Source: Aminobacter anthyllidis (GTDB lineage: Bacteria > Pseudomonadota > Alphaproteobacteria > Rhizobiales > Rhizobiaceae). From it: a stretch of DNA of 64,000 nt. The stretch is taken from the NCBI RefSeq assembly GCF_018555685.1, contig NZ_JAFLWW010000004.1:62001-126000 (forward strand), written 5' to 3'. This document shows positions 43,666 through 52,644 of this stretch, piece by piece. A program made the translations under genes and the position numbers. Numbering within the stretch: position 1 is the stretch's first letter; the number at the start of each line of letters is the position of its first letter. Under the pieces are notes generated by a model. That model worked only from the letters and a program-made list of their open reading frames with translations, made no database searches and was not told the origin of the DNA.

Positions 43666-44747
43666 GTGTCGCGCGCGGCGAAGCGCAGCGTGACCTGTTC
43701 GCCGACGTCGAGCGGGTTGCGGCCGCCGACGTCGACGACGATGCGGTCGCCGCTGCCGAGCTTGACGGCGAGCTGGTTGGCGCTGCCCTGGTAGATCGAG
43801 TTGATCACGGCGCCGGCGAGCGCGTTCTCGCCGTGGCCGGCCTCCCCTGCCCCTTGCTGATGGCCTGTGCCGGCCTCATGCCTGAGCGTGCGGATGTTCT
43901 CCGGCCGGATCATGATCCTGACGTCGGTGCCCTTGGCCAGGCCCGCCGGGCCTGTCGTGCCGAGGCTGCCGCAAGGCGTGTCGACCTTGTAGCTGTCCTG
44001 GCCGAGCGCCTCGGCGATCTTGCCCGATATGGTGTTGGAGCGGCCGATGAAGCCGGCAACAGATTGCGAGGTGGGCCGTTCATAGATCTCGCGCGGCGAG
44101 CCGAACTGCGAAATCGTGCCAGCACTCATCACCACGATCTTGTCCGACATGACCATCGCCTCGGCCTGGTCATGGGTGACGTAGATGCTGGTGATGCCGA
44201 CGCGCTGCTGCAGGTCGCGGATGAAGAAGCGCATCTCGTCGCGCAAGGTTGCGTCGAGATTGGCCAGCGGCTCGTCGAGCAGCAGCACCGAGGGTTCGAT
44301 GACAAGCGCACGGGCCAGCGCCACGCGCTGCTGCTGGCCTCCGGAAAGCTCGCGCGGATAGCGCTTGTCGTAGCCTTCGAGGCGCACCATGGCGAGAACG
44401 TCGGCGATGCGCCGCTGGCGGTTGGGCACCGAGACCTTGCGCACTTCAAGCCCGAAGCTGAGGTTTTCGGCAACCGTCATGTGTGGAAACAGCGCGTAGG
44501 ACTGGAACACCATGCCGATGTCGCGCTGCTCGGGCAATGCGCGCGTCACGTCGCGGTCGCCGAACAGGATGCGGCCGCTGTCTGGTTGCTCGAAGCCGGC
44601 GATGCAGCGCAGCGTCGTCGTCTTGCCGCAGCCGCTTGGCCCCAGCAGGGAAACGAACTCGCCCTGGCCGATCGGGATCGATATGTCCTTCAGGATGTGC
44701 AGGTTGCCATACCGCTTGTTGATACGGTCGATGGTCAGTGCGGTCAT
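43647..44747 (-). CDS. Polyamine-type ABC transporter, ATP-binding protein (PotA-like)
   Basis: The 366-residue protein has Walker A GPSGCGKTTTL (about 36-46), Q-loop GMVFQSYALFPHM, signature [15 protein letters not shown], Walker B VLLLDEPLANLD and switch His in YVTHDQAEAM. It ends in a C-terminal TOBE domain (about 280-360) with IMIRPENIRTL and DIGG-like VVDVGGRNPLD. This is the CUT1/PotA type used for polyamine, iron or phosphonate uptake. An extra Gly/His/Glu-rich insertion lies near residue 290. It follows the binding-protein gene after a strong hairpin. Confidence 0.9.
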   Translation of the reverse strand: MTALTIDRINKRYGNLHILKDISIPIGQGEFVSLLGPSGCGKTTTLRCIAGFEQPDSGRILFGDRDVTRALPEQRDIGMVFQSYALFPHMTVAENLSFGLEVRKVSVPNRQRRIADVLAMVRLEGYDKRYPRELSGGQQQRVALARALVIEPSVLLLDEPLANLDATLRDEMRFFIRDLQQRVGITSIYVTHDQAEAMVMSDKIVVMSAGTISQFGSPREIYERPTSQSVAGFIGRSNTISGKIAEALGQDSYKVDTPCGSLGTTGPAGLAKGTDVRIMIRPENIRTLRHEAGTGHQQGAGEAGHGENALAGAVINSIYQGSANQLAVKLGSGDRIVVDVGGRNPLDVGEQVTLRFAARDTWLLAS

Positions 44748-44767
44748 CCGATGTCCTCGCGGTTCGC

Positions 44768-44795
44768 GGCCGGGAGGTGGGGGCCCCTCCCGGCC
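44768..44795 (-). terminator. Intercistronic hairpin below PotD-like gene
   Basis: A perfect 10-bp stem (GGCCGGGAGG / CCTCCCGGCC) with an 8-nt loop lies between the binding-protein and ATPase genes. Its position is equivalent to the hairpin in the other importer operon, suggesting the same role in raising binding-protein expression. Confidence 0.6.
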
Positions 44796-44822
44796 ATTAC
44801 GTCGTTGCCGGTCGTGGCGTGG

Positions 44823-45857
44823 CTACGCCATCTCCCGGTTCCAGCGGTCGGCGATTTCGGCCGCCCTGTCGACGTAGCTGTCCCAGTCGTAGCTCTTGAT
44901 CTCGGCCATGCGCGGGCCGACGATCGGGGTGCGTGCCTTCATCGCGTCGTCCACCACGGACTCGCTGTTGCTGGGCGAGGTGTAGAAGGCCTTGGCCATG
45001 TCCTGCTGGACCTTGGCGTCTAGGATGTAGTTCAGGTAGGCGTGCGCGGCGTCCTTCTCGGCGCCGCTGGCAACCAGGTTGAACGATTGCTCGAAGGCCA
45101 GCACGCCCTCCTTGGGAGCAACGATCGCAACCGGCGCGCCCTTGTCCTGCAGCGTCATGATCTCGGTCCAGTCGACCGGGGCGATGATGGCGTCGCCGCG
45201 GATCAGGGCGGTCGCCACCTCGCCGCTCCACGAGGCCTGCGTGAAGGGCAGCAGTTCCTTGATCTTGGCAAAGGCGGTGTCGAAATCGTCGGGTCCGCTG
45301 CCAAACAGCTCGGCGACCAGGCGCAGGAACAGCACCGCGCCGGTGTTGCCGATCTGGTAGAGGCCGGTCTTGCCCTTGAACTCGGGGTTTTCCCAGAGGT
45401 CGTGCCAGGAGGTCGGCGCGGTCTTCACCAGGTCGGTGCGGTAGGCCAGGCCGATAGGCGAAACGATGGCGCGGATGCCCTTGGCGTCCTTGTTGATGAA
45501 CTGCGGGAATGTCTTCGCCGCGTTCGGCACCTTGGCGAGGTCGAAGGGCTCGAAGAAACCCTCGGCGCGCAGCACCGCGGCGATATTCTCGTTGCCCATG
45601 AAGATGCTGTAGGGAGAGCGACCGCCGCCGGCTCGGATCTTGGCGACGAAGTCCTTGCCAAGCCCGACGTCGAGCTGTGGCTGGATGCCGGTGGCCGAGG
45701 TGAGGCCAGGCAGCAGCTTCTCTTCCCAGAATTTGGCCCACAGCCCGCCATAGGTCGGAACGACCAGTGGGGACTGCGCCGCGGCAAGCCGCGGCAGGGT
45801 CATCGAGGCAATAGCCGTCGTCATACCGACGGCGAATTCACGCCTTGTCAGCTTCAT
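44823..45857 (-). CDS. Polyamine-type ABC transporter, substrate-binding protein
   Basis: ATG 45857, preceded by GGGAGAT, gives 344 residues; the longer upstream frame is not needed. The N-terminus LTRREFAVGMTTAIASMTLP is a twin-arginine signal peptide, cleaved near AAAQ (about 27). The mature domain is of the PotD/extracellular binding-protein 1 type: VPTYGGLWAKFWEEKLLPGL, the IGLAYRTDLV and PTSWHDLWENPEFKGKTGLY region, and WSGEVATALIRGDAI. It would bind the imported cation in the periplasm. Divergent from a FadR/GntR regulator gene. Confidence 0.88.
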   Translation of the reverse strand: MKLTRREFAVGMTTAIASMTLPRLAAAQSPLVVPTYGGLWAKFWEEKLLPGLTSATGIQPQLDVGLGKDFVAKIRAGGGRSPYSIFMGNENIAAVLRAEGFFEPFDLAKVPNAAKTFPQFINKDAKGIRAIVSPIGLAYRTDLVKTAPTSWHDLWENPEFKGKTGLYQIGNTGAVLFLRLVAELFGSGPDDFDTAFAKIKELLPFTQASWSGEVATALIRGDAIIAPVDWTEIMTLQDKGAPVAIVAPKEGVLAFEQSFNLVASGAEKDAAHAYLNYILDAKVQQDMAKAFYTSPSNSESVVDDAMKARTPIVGPRMAEIKSYDWDSYVDRAAEIADRWNREMA

Positions 45858-45967
45858 CGGAATTATCTCCCATGTTCCCACTGAAGTTCTTATTGTGGCT
45901 TGCGTCGCGGGTCGAAAGCGCAGCCCTATTGGATCGAAGGCTTGCATTTTCCGATCAGGCGGTCAAC

Positions 45968-46000
45968 AATTTAGATATTGTAATATTGAAATAATAAGAA
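45968..46000. promoter_or_regulatory. AT-rich operator candidate between importer and GntR gene
   Basis: A dense AT stretch in an otherwise GC-rich region contains GATATTG and AATATTGAAATAAT. It lies between the divergent PotD-like and FadR-like genes, where an autoregulatory GntR operator is expected. The motif partly recurs near 41841 and near 51155. Confidence 0.4.
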
Positions 46001-46027
46001 GCGGCCAACGAGGGAGAGTTTAAGGGC

Positions 46028-46786
46028 ATGGAGGACGCCAAGCAGGCAGTCCAGGCGACCAAGAGCCTGGCACATCAGATCGCGACGGCGCTCCAGCAGG
46101 AGATCGTGCAGGGTACGCTCAGTGTCGAGGCGCGGCTGCCGTCCGAAGCCGAGATCGCACAGCGCTTCGGCGTTTCGCAGCCGACCGTGCGCGAGGCGCT
46201 CAAGATCCTGGCTGCGAAGAAGCTTGTGCGTTCCAAGCGTGGTCCCAATGGCGGCGTCTTCGTCAACGCGCCGTCGCTGACCGCCGCCAGCCAGATGCTG
46301 CAGGAGATGACGACCTGGTTCGTCGGCCTGGGCGTGTTCGGCTTGAGCGAGATTGTTGAGGCGCGCCTGCTGCTGGGCCGCACCTGCGTCCAGCTGGCCG
46401 CTGAGCGAGCCACGCCGGAGGACCTTGAGTCGATCGAAGCGACGCTGGAGGCCTTCGAGCGCGACGACATTTCCGATGAGGAATTTTGCCGGCTCGATGT
46501 CGCCTTTCACCACGCCATCGCCCAGGCGACCGGCAACAATGAACTGCGTTTCATCATGCTTGTCGTCAACGATTCGCTGATCCCGGCGACCAACATGATC
46601 TCCTTCCGCTTCCGCGAGCGTGGCCGTGTGGTGTCGCTGCACGCCGACATTCTGGAAGCACTGCGTGCCCGCGACGCCTCGGCCGCCACCGCGGCTTTCG
46701 AGGAACTCATCGCCTATCAGTCGAGCGTCTACGAAAAGGCGCTGTCAGCTCGCCAGGATGTCGCCGCCCAGAGGCAGGAAGCCTGA
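46028..46786 (+). CDS. FadR/GntR family transcriptional regulator
   Basis: The 252-residue protein has an N-terminal winged helix (ARLPSEAEIAQRFGVSQPTV followed by REALKILAAKKLV, about 36-68) and a C-terminal all-helical FCD ligand domain (about 95-235). The FCD metal/ligand residues are visible in LDVAFHHAIAQATGN and the later SLHADILEAL. FCD regulators usually respond to organic acids or acyl-CoA. It is divergent from the polyamine-type importer and overlaps the CoA ligase gene by one base, so it probably controls both. Confidence 0.9.
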   Translation: MEDAKQAVQATKSLAHQIATALQQEIVQGTLSVEARLPSEAEIAQRFGVSQPTVREALKILAAKKLVRSKRGPNGGVFVNAPSLTAASQMLQEMTTWFVGLGVFGLSEIVEARLLLGRTCVQLAAERATPEDLESIEATLEAFERDDISDEEFCRLDVAFHHAIAQATGNNELRFIMLVVNDSLIPATNMISFRFRERGRVVSLHADILEALRARDASAATAAFEELIAYQSSVYEKALSARQDVAAQRQEA

Positions 46787-48483
46787 TGAGCCAACTCGTG
46801 GCGCCTGGGCAGAAGCTGATCGAAGAGCAGCTGCCGGACGGGCGCCGCGTCTATCGCAGCGCGATCCCCCTGCCCGGCAATCTGCCCGACATTCTTGCAC
46901 GGCTTGTCAAATGGGCGGTCGAGCAGCCGGACAAGGTGCTGCTGTCCGAACCCGGCGAAGGCGCCAGGCGCTCCATCAGCTATGGCGAGGCACTTGCCCG
47001 CGCTCGTGCCATGCGAGGGCTGCTGGTGGGCCTCTACGGCCTTTCCAAGGGCGATTGCGTCGCGACTTTGGGTCCGGCGGGCGTCGACGCGCTGGTGCTC
47101 AAGCTCGCCTGCCTGTCGGGCGGGCTCGTTCATGCCGCCCTGCCGCCCTTCCCTTTCCGCGACGGCGTCGAAGGTGAAGCGACAAGGCCATTTCTTGACG
47201 CCGCCAAACCCAAGCTGATTGTCGCGCCGGCGGGCCATCCGGCCATCGAAGGCATGGGGGCGATTTCGCTAATCGATCTGGCGCGCGAAAGCACTGGCGA
47301 AGCGGCGCTCGATGCCGACGAACAAACCGCGCCCGATGATTGGGCGGCGATCTTCTTCACGTCCGGCAGCACCGGAGCCCCCAAGGGCGTGCCGATCACG
47401 CGCGGCATGATTTCGTCCAACCAGGGCGCCATCGCCGCGATGTGGCCGTTCGTGGCCGAAACCCCGCCCGTCCTTGTCGACTGGCTGCCCTGGCATCACG
47501 TCTTCGGCGGCCTCGACAACATCTTCAAGGTGATCTGGAACGGCGGCGCCATGCACGTCGACTCGGCGCCCACTCCCTCGACCATGGACGCAAGCATAGT
47601 GCTCATGGCGGAGGTCTCCCCGACCATGCATATCGCCGTGCCGCTCGGCTTGAAACTGCTGCTTGACCGTCTGGAAAACGATGAGGTGGCAGCCGCAGCC
47701 TTCACGCGCAATCTGCGCGCCATCTTCTTTGCCGGCGCCGGCATCGATGCCGGGCTCTGGCGCCGGCTGGCCAGCTTCCGCGACAGGCATGGCGATTTCC
47801 AGATCCTGTCCGGTTATGGCGCAACCGAGGCCGCCTCGACGATCACGCTGTCGCCAGCGCCGCTGGAGCGCCCAGGCGAACTCGGTCACCCCCTGCCCGG
47901 CCATCGCATCGCGCTGGTCGACGTCGACGGCCGAAGCGAATTGCGCGTCTCAGGGCCTAACATCGCGCCCTGCTACCTGATCGAAGGCCGCAGGGTCGAA
48001 TTGCCGATGGACGAGTTGGGCTTCTACCGCACTGGCGACGCTGCGGTCATTCGCCCGCGCTCGGACGGCATTCCAGTGTTCGGTTTCGATGGCCGGCTTG
48101 CCGAGGACTTCAAGCTGTCGAGCGGGGTCAAGGTCCGCACCGGCCCGCTGCGCGCCGGCCTGATGGCGCAGTGCGCACCGCTCGCCGACGACATCGTCAT
48201 TTCGGGTGAGGACCGCGACCGGCTCGTGGCGCTGGTTTTTCCGTCGGCGGCAGGCAGGGATCGCATCGACGAGATCAGCGCGCGCATCGCTGGCTGGAAC
48301 GCCGCCAATTCAGGCGGCTCGACAACGATCGCTCGCTTCGGTCTGGCGACGACACCGGCCGACCGCGCCAAGGGCGAACTGTCGGACAAGGGGCAGATCG
48401 TGCAGTCGCGCTATCTGCGCAACAACGCCGAACTGTTCGAGGCACTGCAGGCAGGTGGAGGTCAGGCGCCCAAGAGCGCCTGA
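46786..48483 (+). CDS. AMP-dependent acyl-CoA ligase (feruloyl-CoA synthase-like)
   Basis: The 565-residue ligase has the P-loop TSGSTGAPKGVPIT (about 192-205), the LPWHHVFGG motif, YGATEAAS (about 344-351) and GDAAVI. In place of the usual catalytic-lysine region it has AKGELSDKGQ near residue 527. The middle (TMDASIVLMAEVSPTMHIAV) resembles feruloyl-CoA synthases and related aryl-CoA ligases. It activates a carboxylic acid, probably aromatic, to its CoA ester with ATP. It overlaps the regulator gene (TGATG). The adjacent hydratase gene, which faces it, would use the product if it is a 2-enoyl-CoA. Confidence 0.85.
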   Translation: MSQLVAPGQKLIEEQLPDGRRVYRSAIPLPGNLPDILARLVKWAVEQPDKVLLSEPGEGARRSISYGEALARARAMRGLLVGLYGLSKGDCVATLGPAGVDALVLKLACLSGGLVHAALPPFPFRDGVEGEATRPFLDAAKPKLIVAPAGHPAIEGMGAISLIDLARESTGEAALDADEQTAPDDWAAIFFTSGSTGAPKGVPITRGMISSNQGAIAAMWPFVAETPPVLVDWLPWHHVFGGLDNIFKVIWNGGAMHVDSAPTPSTMDASIVLMAEVSPTMHIAVPLGLKLLLDRLENDEVAAAAFTRNLRAIFFAGAGIDAGLWRRLASFRDRHGDFQILSGYGATEAASTITLSPAPLERPGELGHPLPGHRIALVDVDGRSELRVSGPNIAPCYLIEGRRVELPMDELGFYRTGDAAVIRPRSDGIPVFGFDGRLAEDFKLSSGVKVRTGPLRAGLMAQCAPLADDIVISGEDRDRLVALVFPSAAGRDRIDEISARIAGWNAANSGGSTTIARFGLATTPADRAKGELSDKGQIVQSRYLRNNAELFEALQAGGGQAPKSA

Positions 48484-48495
48484 CGCACTTGACGC

Positions 48496-49305
48496 TCAGT
48501 CGAGATCGCGGAACGGCTTCTCGCGGATGTCGAGGAACTCCTTCAGCGAATGCTCCTTGAGCAGCCGCATCCAGTAACGTCCTTCTTCAGAGCCGTGCAG
48601 GATCGCCGTGGTCTCGCGATTATAAGTCCACGAGCTTTCCAAGCCCGCGGTCTGCTGCTGGTGGTTGAGCGCTGCCTTGGCGAACTTGATCGAAGCGCCC
48701 GGCATGCGAGCGCATTTGCGCGCCAGCTTCTCGGCTTCCGCCTTCAGCTGGTCGCGCGGCACCGCCTTGTTGACGAGATGGATGCGCGCCGCCTCGCGGC
48801 CATCGATCAGGTCGCCGGTGTACATCAGGTGGCGTGCGTGGATCATCGGCACCGTCCAGGGCAGCATCAGCGTCGGCGGCGCCGAGACGTGGCGCACTTC
48901 AGGTTCGCCCAGCATCGCGTCTTCGGCGGCGATCGTCATGTCGCAGCACATCATCAATTCCAGCCCGCCGGCGAGCGCAAAGCCGTTGACGGCGGCAATG
49001 ATCGGGATCGGCGCTTCGCGAATGAACCTCATGCGGCGCATGTTGGCGCCGATGTCCTCGCGCCAGGCTTCGGTGTCCATCTCGAAATCCTCGCCGCCGA
49101 GATCGAAGCCGGCGGTGAAGGCGCGCCCCGCGCCGGTGATGATGACCGCGCGGATGTCGGGATCCTTTATCGCGCGATCGATCGCCGCCTCGAGCGCGTC
49201 GCCGAGCTCCTGGTTCATGGCGTTCATCTTGTCGGGACGGTTGAGCGTCAGGGTAACGAACGCGTCCTCGGCGTCCTTTTCCCAGAGTACGACTTCGCTG
49301 CTCAT
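48496..49305 (-). CDS. Enoyl-CoA hydratase/isomerase family protein
   Basis: The 269-residue protein is a crotonase. The oxyanion-hole segments are AFTAGFDLGGEDFE (about 70-83) and NGFALAGGLELMMCCDMTIA (about 117-136), and the second catalytic acid region is LGEPEVRHVSAP. Residue pattern at the first Glu position is atypical, so hydratase, hydrolase or isomerase activity cannot be separated. It acts on a 2-enoyl or aromatic acyl-CoA. It is 11 bp downstream of the AcuI-like reductase gene and convergent with the CoA ligase gene. Confidence 0.87.
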   Translation of the reverse strand: MSSEVVLWEKDAEDAFVTLTLNRPDKMNAMNQELGDALEAAIDRAIKDPDIRAVIITGAGRAFTAGFDLGGEDFEMDTEAWREDIGANMRRMRFIREAPIPIIAAVNGFALAGGLELMMCCDMTIAAEDAMLGEPEVRHVSAPPTLMLPWTVPMIHARHLMYTGDLIDGREAARIHLVNKAVPRDQLKAEAEKLARKCARMPGASIKFAKAALNHQQQTAGLESSWTYNRETTAILHGSEEGRYWMRLLKEHSLKEFLDIREKPFRDLD

Positions 49306-49316
49306 GGTCTCTCCCC

Positions 49317-50309
49317 TTACGCGATTTCGATGACGATGCGGCCGCGCACCTGGCCGGCCACGATGCGGTTGGCGAGCTCGGGCAGTTCCGACATCTTGTG
49401 AACTTCGGTCATTGTCGAAAGCTTAGCGCGGTCGAGATGTTCGGCCAGCGTCTGCCAGGCCTTCTGGCGCCTGGCGAGCGGCGCGAAGACGGAATCGACG
49501 CCGATCAGTGCCACGCTGCGCAGGATGTGCGGCATCACGGTTCCGGGGAGGTTGTGGCCCCCGGCCAGGCCGCAGGCAGCGACAGCACCGCCATAGACGG
49601 TCTGGGCCAGCGCATTGGCAAGCGTCGTCGAACCGACCGAGTCCACAGCCCCGCTCCAGCGTTCCTTTTGCAGCGGCTTGACCTCGGCGGCGAGCTCGGC
49701 CCGGTCGAGGAAGGACGTTGCGCCCAGTGACCGCAGATAGTCGTGCGTCTCAGTGCGGCCGGTCGAGGCAACGACAGTGTAGCCCTTGGAGGACAGCAGG
49801 CTGACCGCCGTCGAGCCAACGCCGCCAGCCGCGCCGGTCACCAGTACCTCGCCCTTTCCGGGCTGGATGCTGCCCCAGGCCTCGAGCGCGTCGACGCAGA
49901 GGGCGGCAGTGTAGCCCGCAGTGCCGATCGCCATCGCCTGCTGCATGGAAAACGCGTCCGGCAATCGGATCAGCCATTCCGGCTTCAGCCGCTGGAAGCG
50001 CGTGTAGGCGCCCCACTCGGTCTCAGACATGCCCCAGCCATTGGCCACGACCTTGTCGCCCACTTTCCACGCCGGCGAGCGCGACTCGACGACTGTGCCG
50101 GCGATATCGATGCCGGCGATCATCGGCAGGCGCCGCGCTATGCGGCCCTTGCCCGAAACGGAGAGCCCGTCCTTGTAGTTCAGGCTCGAATAGGCGACCT
50201 CGATCAGCACGTCATGATCCGGCAGGTCGGCCTTGGTGATCTCGCGGAAGCCGGCGCGCGGCTTGCCATCGACATCTTCCAGCATCAACGCCGTAAAAGT
50301 CTCGCTCAT
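49317..50309 (-). CDS. AcuI/YhdH-type quinone oxidoreductase (acryloyl-CoA reductase-like)
   Basis: The 330-residue medium-chain dehydrogenase/reductase lacks zinc ligands and has the YhdH/AcuI signatures SSLNYKDGLSVSGKGRI (about 41-57), MIAGIDIAGTVVES, and the NADPH-binding loop GAAGGVGSTAVSLL. AcuI enzymes reduce acryloyl-CoA to propionyl-CoA using NADPH and detoxify reactive enoyl-CoA intermediates. Here it lies between a GntR gene and an enoyl-CoA hydratase gene, consistent with this role in an acyl-CoA pathway. Confidence 0.87.
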   Translation of the reverse strand: MSETFTALMLEDVDGKPRAGFREITKADLPDHDVLIEVAYSSLNYKDGLSVSGKGRIARRLPMIAGIDIAGTVVESRSPAWKVGDKVVANGWGMSETEWGAYTRFQRLKPEWLIRLPDAFSMQQAMAIGTAGYTAALCVDALEAWGSIQPGKGEVLVTGAAGGVGSTAVSLLSSKGYTVVASTGRTETHDYLRSLGATSFLDRAELAAEVKPLQKERWSGAVDSVGSTTLANALAQTVYGGAVAACGLAGGHNLPGTVMPHILRSVALIGVDSVFAPLARRQKAWQTLAEHLDRAKLSTMTEVHKMSELPELANRIVAGQVRGRIVIEIA

Positions 50310-50338
50310 GAAAGTCTCCAGTCAGGGGTAAGAGTTCG

Positions 50339-51088
50339 TCAGCCGCGCTTGGCTTCGCGTTCGGCGCGTCGTGCCAGGCTGACGGCATAGCTGTCGCGCA
50401 CATAGGCCAGGAGTTCTCCGAGCACGGCGGTCGCTGCCGCTGCGTCGCGCGCGTCAAGTGCGGCGACGAGGCGCTCGTGGAAATTGGCGACCGTGCTGCG
50501 CTCGCGTACGTGCGACACGATCATGTTGGTGATCGGCATGAAGGCCTCGACCACCGTGTACATCATCAGGCTGAGCGGGCCGTTGCCCGCGGCCTTGACC
50601 ACGGCGCGATGGAAACGCACGTCGGAGGCACAAAAATCCTCGTCGCTGAGCAGTTTGGAGCGCTGCACTGCGATCTCGGCGCGCATCGCCGTCAGGTCGG
50701 CTTCGCTGCGGCGTTCGCAGGCAAGCCGGGCGCAGATCGCTTCGGTTTCCAGCCGCGCACTGATGATCTCGTCGATGTCGAAGGCGCCGACGCCAACCAG
50801 AAGAGTGGCAGCCCCGGTGATCGCCGACGACAGGCCTTCAGGGTCGGGGCGGCTGACGAAGGTGCCGCCGGTCGGTCCGCGCTGCGAGCGGATGAGGTTT
50901 TGGGCCGCGAGCCGTTTCAGCGCCTCGCGCACGGTCGGGCGCGAGATGCCAAAGCTCTTGGCCAGGTCTTCTTCGGTCGGCAGGCGCTCGTCGATCTGCA
51001 GGCGGCCGTCGAGAATGGCCGCGCGGATCTTGTCGGCGACCTGCCGGGCAACGCCTGTGCGCACCACGTCCTGATATTCGATCGGCAT
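50339..51088 (-). CDS. FadR/GntR family transcriptional regulator
   Basis: The frame is open to 51148, but GGAGGA five bases before ATG 51088 favours a 249-residue protein starting MPIEYQDVV. It has a winged helix (ERLPTEEDLAKSFGISRPTV, then REALKRLAAQNLI) and an FCD domain with SDVRFHRAVVKAAGN and NFHERLVAAL. It is a paralogue of the regulator at 46 kb. It is 29 bp upstream of the AcuI-like gene on the same strand and divergent from the FAD dehydrogenase/ferredoxin oxidoreductase genes, so it probably represses both units. Confidence 0.88.
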   Translation of the reverse strand: MPIEYQDVVRTGVARQVADKIRAAILDGRLQIDERLPTEEDLAKSFGISRPTVREALKRLAAQNLIRSQRGPTGGTFVSRPDPEGLSSAITGAATLLVGVGAFDIDEIISARLETEAICARLACERRSEADLTAMRAEIAVQRSKLLSDEDFCASDVRFHRAVVKAAGNGPLSLMMYTVVEAFMPITNMIVSHVRERSTVANFHERLVAALDARDAAAATAVLGELLAYVRDSYAVSLARRAEREAKRG

Positions 51089-51231
51089 TCGTCCTCCGTC
51101 GGCGCGACCACTATCGGCGCTCGTCCGTTTCGACATGGAGATAAACAATATAGGTTTGACAAATATTGCAAGCGAAATAAGCTGATCCGAGACAGCGCCC
51201 GGAAAGGCTTCCTCCGGGCCATCCAGGCATC

Positions 51232-52635
51232 ATGGCGCGACCGACCGATCAGGTTCTATCCTCCCTTCAGACGCGGCTCGACAAGGCCGCGATCCTGGCA
51301 GGTGATGCCATCGATCCGCGCTACAGCGACGATCTTTCCGGCGTGCCAGGTGCGAGGCCCGAACTTGTTCTGCGGCCGCGCAACACCCACGAAGTCGCCG
51401 AGATCCTCAACGCCTGCAACGCCGCCCGCCTGCCGCTGGTCGTCCAGGGCGGCCGTACCGGCCTGTCAGGCGGGGCGAGGGTGCTGGCCGGCGAGGCGGT
51501 ACTTTCGCTCGAACGCATGACCGCCCTTGGAGACGTCGAGCCGACCGCCAGCACCATCATCGCCGAGGCCGGCGTGCCCTTGCAGATCGTGCAGGAAAAA
51601 GCCGATGCGGCGGGGCTGGTTTTCGGCGTCGACATAGGCGCGCGCGGCACCGCGACCATCGGCGGCAACATCGCCACCAATGCCGGCGGCATCCGCGTAC
51701 TGCGCTATGGCAATTTTCGCGCCCAGGTGCTGGGGCTCGAAGCGGTGCTGGCGGACGGCACAGTGCTGTCCTCGCTCAAGGGTCTCGCCAAGGACAATTC
51801 CGGCTACGATCTGAGCCAGCTTTTCATCGGCAGCGAAGGCACGCTCGGCGTCGTCACCCGCGCCTGCCTCAAGCTTCACCCCAAGCCGGTCACCCAGTCG
51901 GCAGCCTTCTGTTCGCTGCCCTCGCTCGACGCTGCCTTTGGCCTGCTCAAATTCCTGCGCGGCCGCCTCGGCAACCTGCTGTCCGGTTTCGAGGTGATCC
52001 TGGCGCCGCTGATGGGCGACATGGTGGCGGCACTCGGCTTCACCTCGCCGGTCGCACTGTCGTCGCCGGTCTATGTGCTGGCCGACATCCAGGGCATGAC
52101 TCCGGGCGCCGACGAGGAGGTTTTTGTCGAGACACTGTCTCAGGCAATCGAGAACGGGCTGGTCGAGGACGTCGTGGTCTCGCAGTCGGAACGCGAGTTC
52201 CATGCGCTGTGGACGCTGCGCGACGACGTCAACCGCTTCCTCTTTGCCGAGGACGCGATGCTCAGCCTCGACGTCAGCCTGCCGCTGCCCAGGATGGGCG
52301 CCTTCCTCGCCATGGCGCGGGCGGCCCAGGGGCGTGCCGACCCGGCGGCGCAGGACTATGTCTTCGGCCATCTCGGCGACGGCAACCTGCACTACGTCGT
52401 CCGCACCGACCGGCCCGACGAGGTCGCCAGTGCCGTGTTCGACTGCGTCGCGAAGAACGGCGGCTCGATCTCGGCCGAACATGGCATCGGGCTCGACAAG
52501 AAGGCCTATCTGCACCTGACGCGCGACCCTGCCGAACTGGCTGCGATGCGCCGGCTCAAGGCAGCGCTCGACCCGCGCAACATCCTCAATCCGGGCCGTA
52601 TCTTCGACATGCCGCCTGCCCCGCTCAACGTCTGA
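51232..52635 (+). CDS. FAD-linked 2-hydroxyacid dehydrogenase (GlcD/D-2-hydroxyglutarate dehydrogenase type)
   Basis: The 467-residue protein has a PCMH/FAD_binding_4 domain with PLVVQGGRTGLSGGARVL (about 64-81) and TIGGNIATNAGGIRVLRYGN, and a FAD-oxidase_C domain with the substrate/metal motifs FGHLGDGNLHYVV and SAEHGIGLDKKAYL. It oxidises a D-2-hydroxyacid to a 2-oxoacid, passing electrons to an acceptor protein or quinone. The gene just downstream encodes a 2-oxoacid oxidoreductase, so product and substrate fit. The ten-base gap suggests one operon. Confidence 0.9.
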   Translation: MARPTDQVLSSLQTRLDKAAILAGDAIDPRYSDDLSGVPGARPELVLRPRNTHEVAEILNACNAARLPLVVQGGRTGLSGGARVLAGEAVLSLERMTALGDVEPTASTIIAEAGVPLQIVQEKADAAGLVFGVDIGARGTATIGGNIATNAGGIRVLRYGNFRAQVLGLEAVLADGTVLSSLKGLAKDNSGYDLSQLFIGSEGTLGVVTRACLKLHPKPVTQSAAFCSLPSLDAAFGLLKFLRGRLGNLLSGFEVILAPLMGDMVAALGFTSPVALSSPVYVLADIQGMTPGADEEVFVETLSQAIENGLVEDVVVSQSEREFHALWTLRDDVNRFLFAEDAMLSLDVSLPLPRMGAFLAMARAAQGRADPAAQDYVFGHLGDGNLHYVVRTDRPDEVASAVFDCVAKNGGSISAEHGIGLDKKAYLHLTRDPAELAAMRRLKAALDPRNILNPGRIFDMPPAPLNV

Positions 52636-52644
52636 GAATCCATC

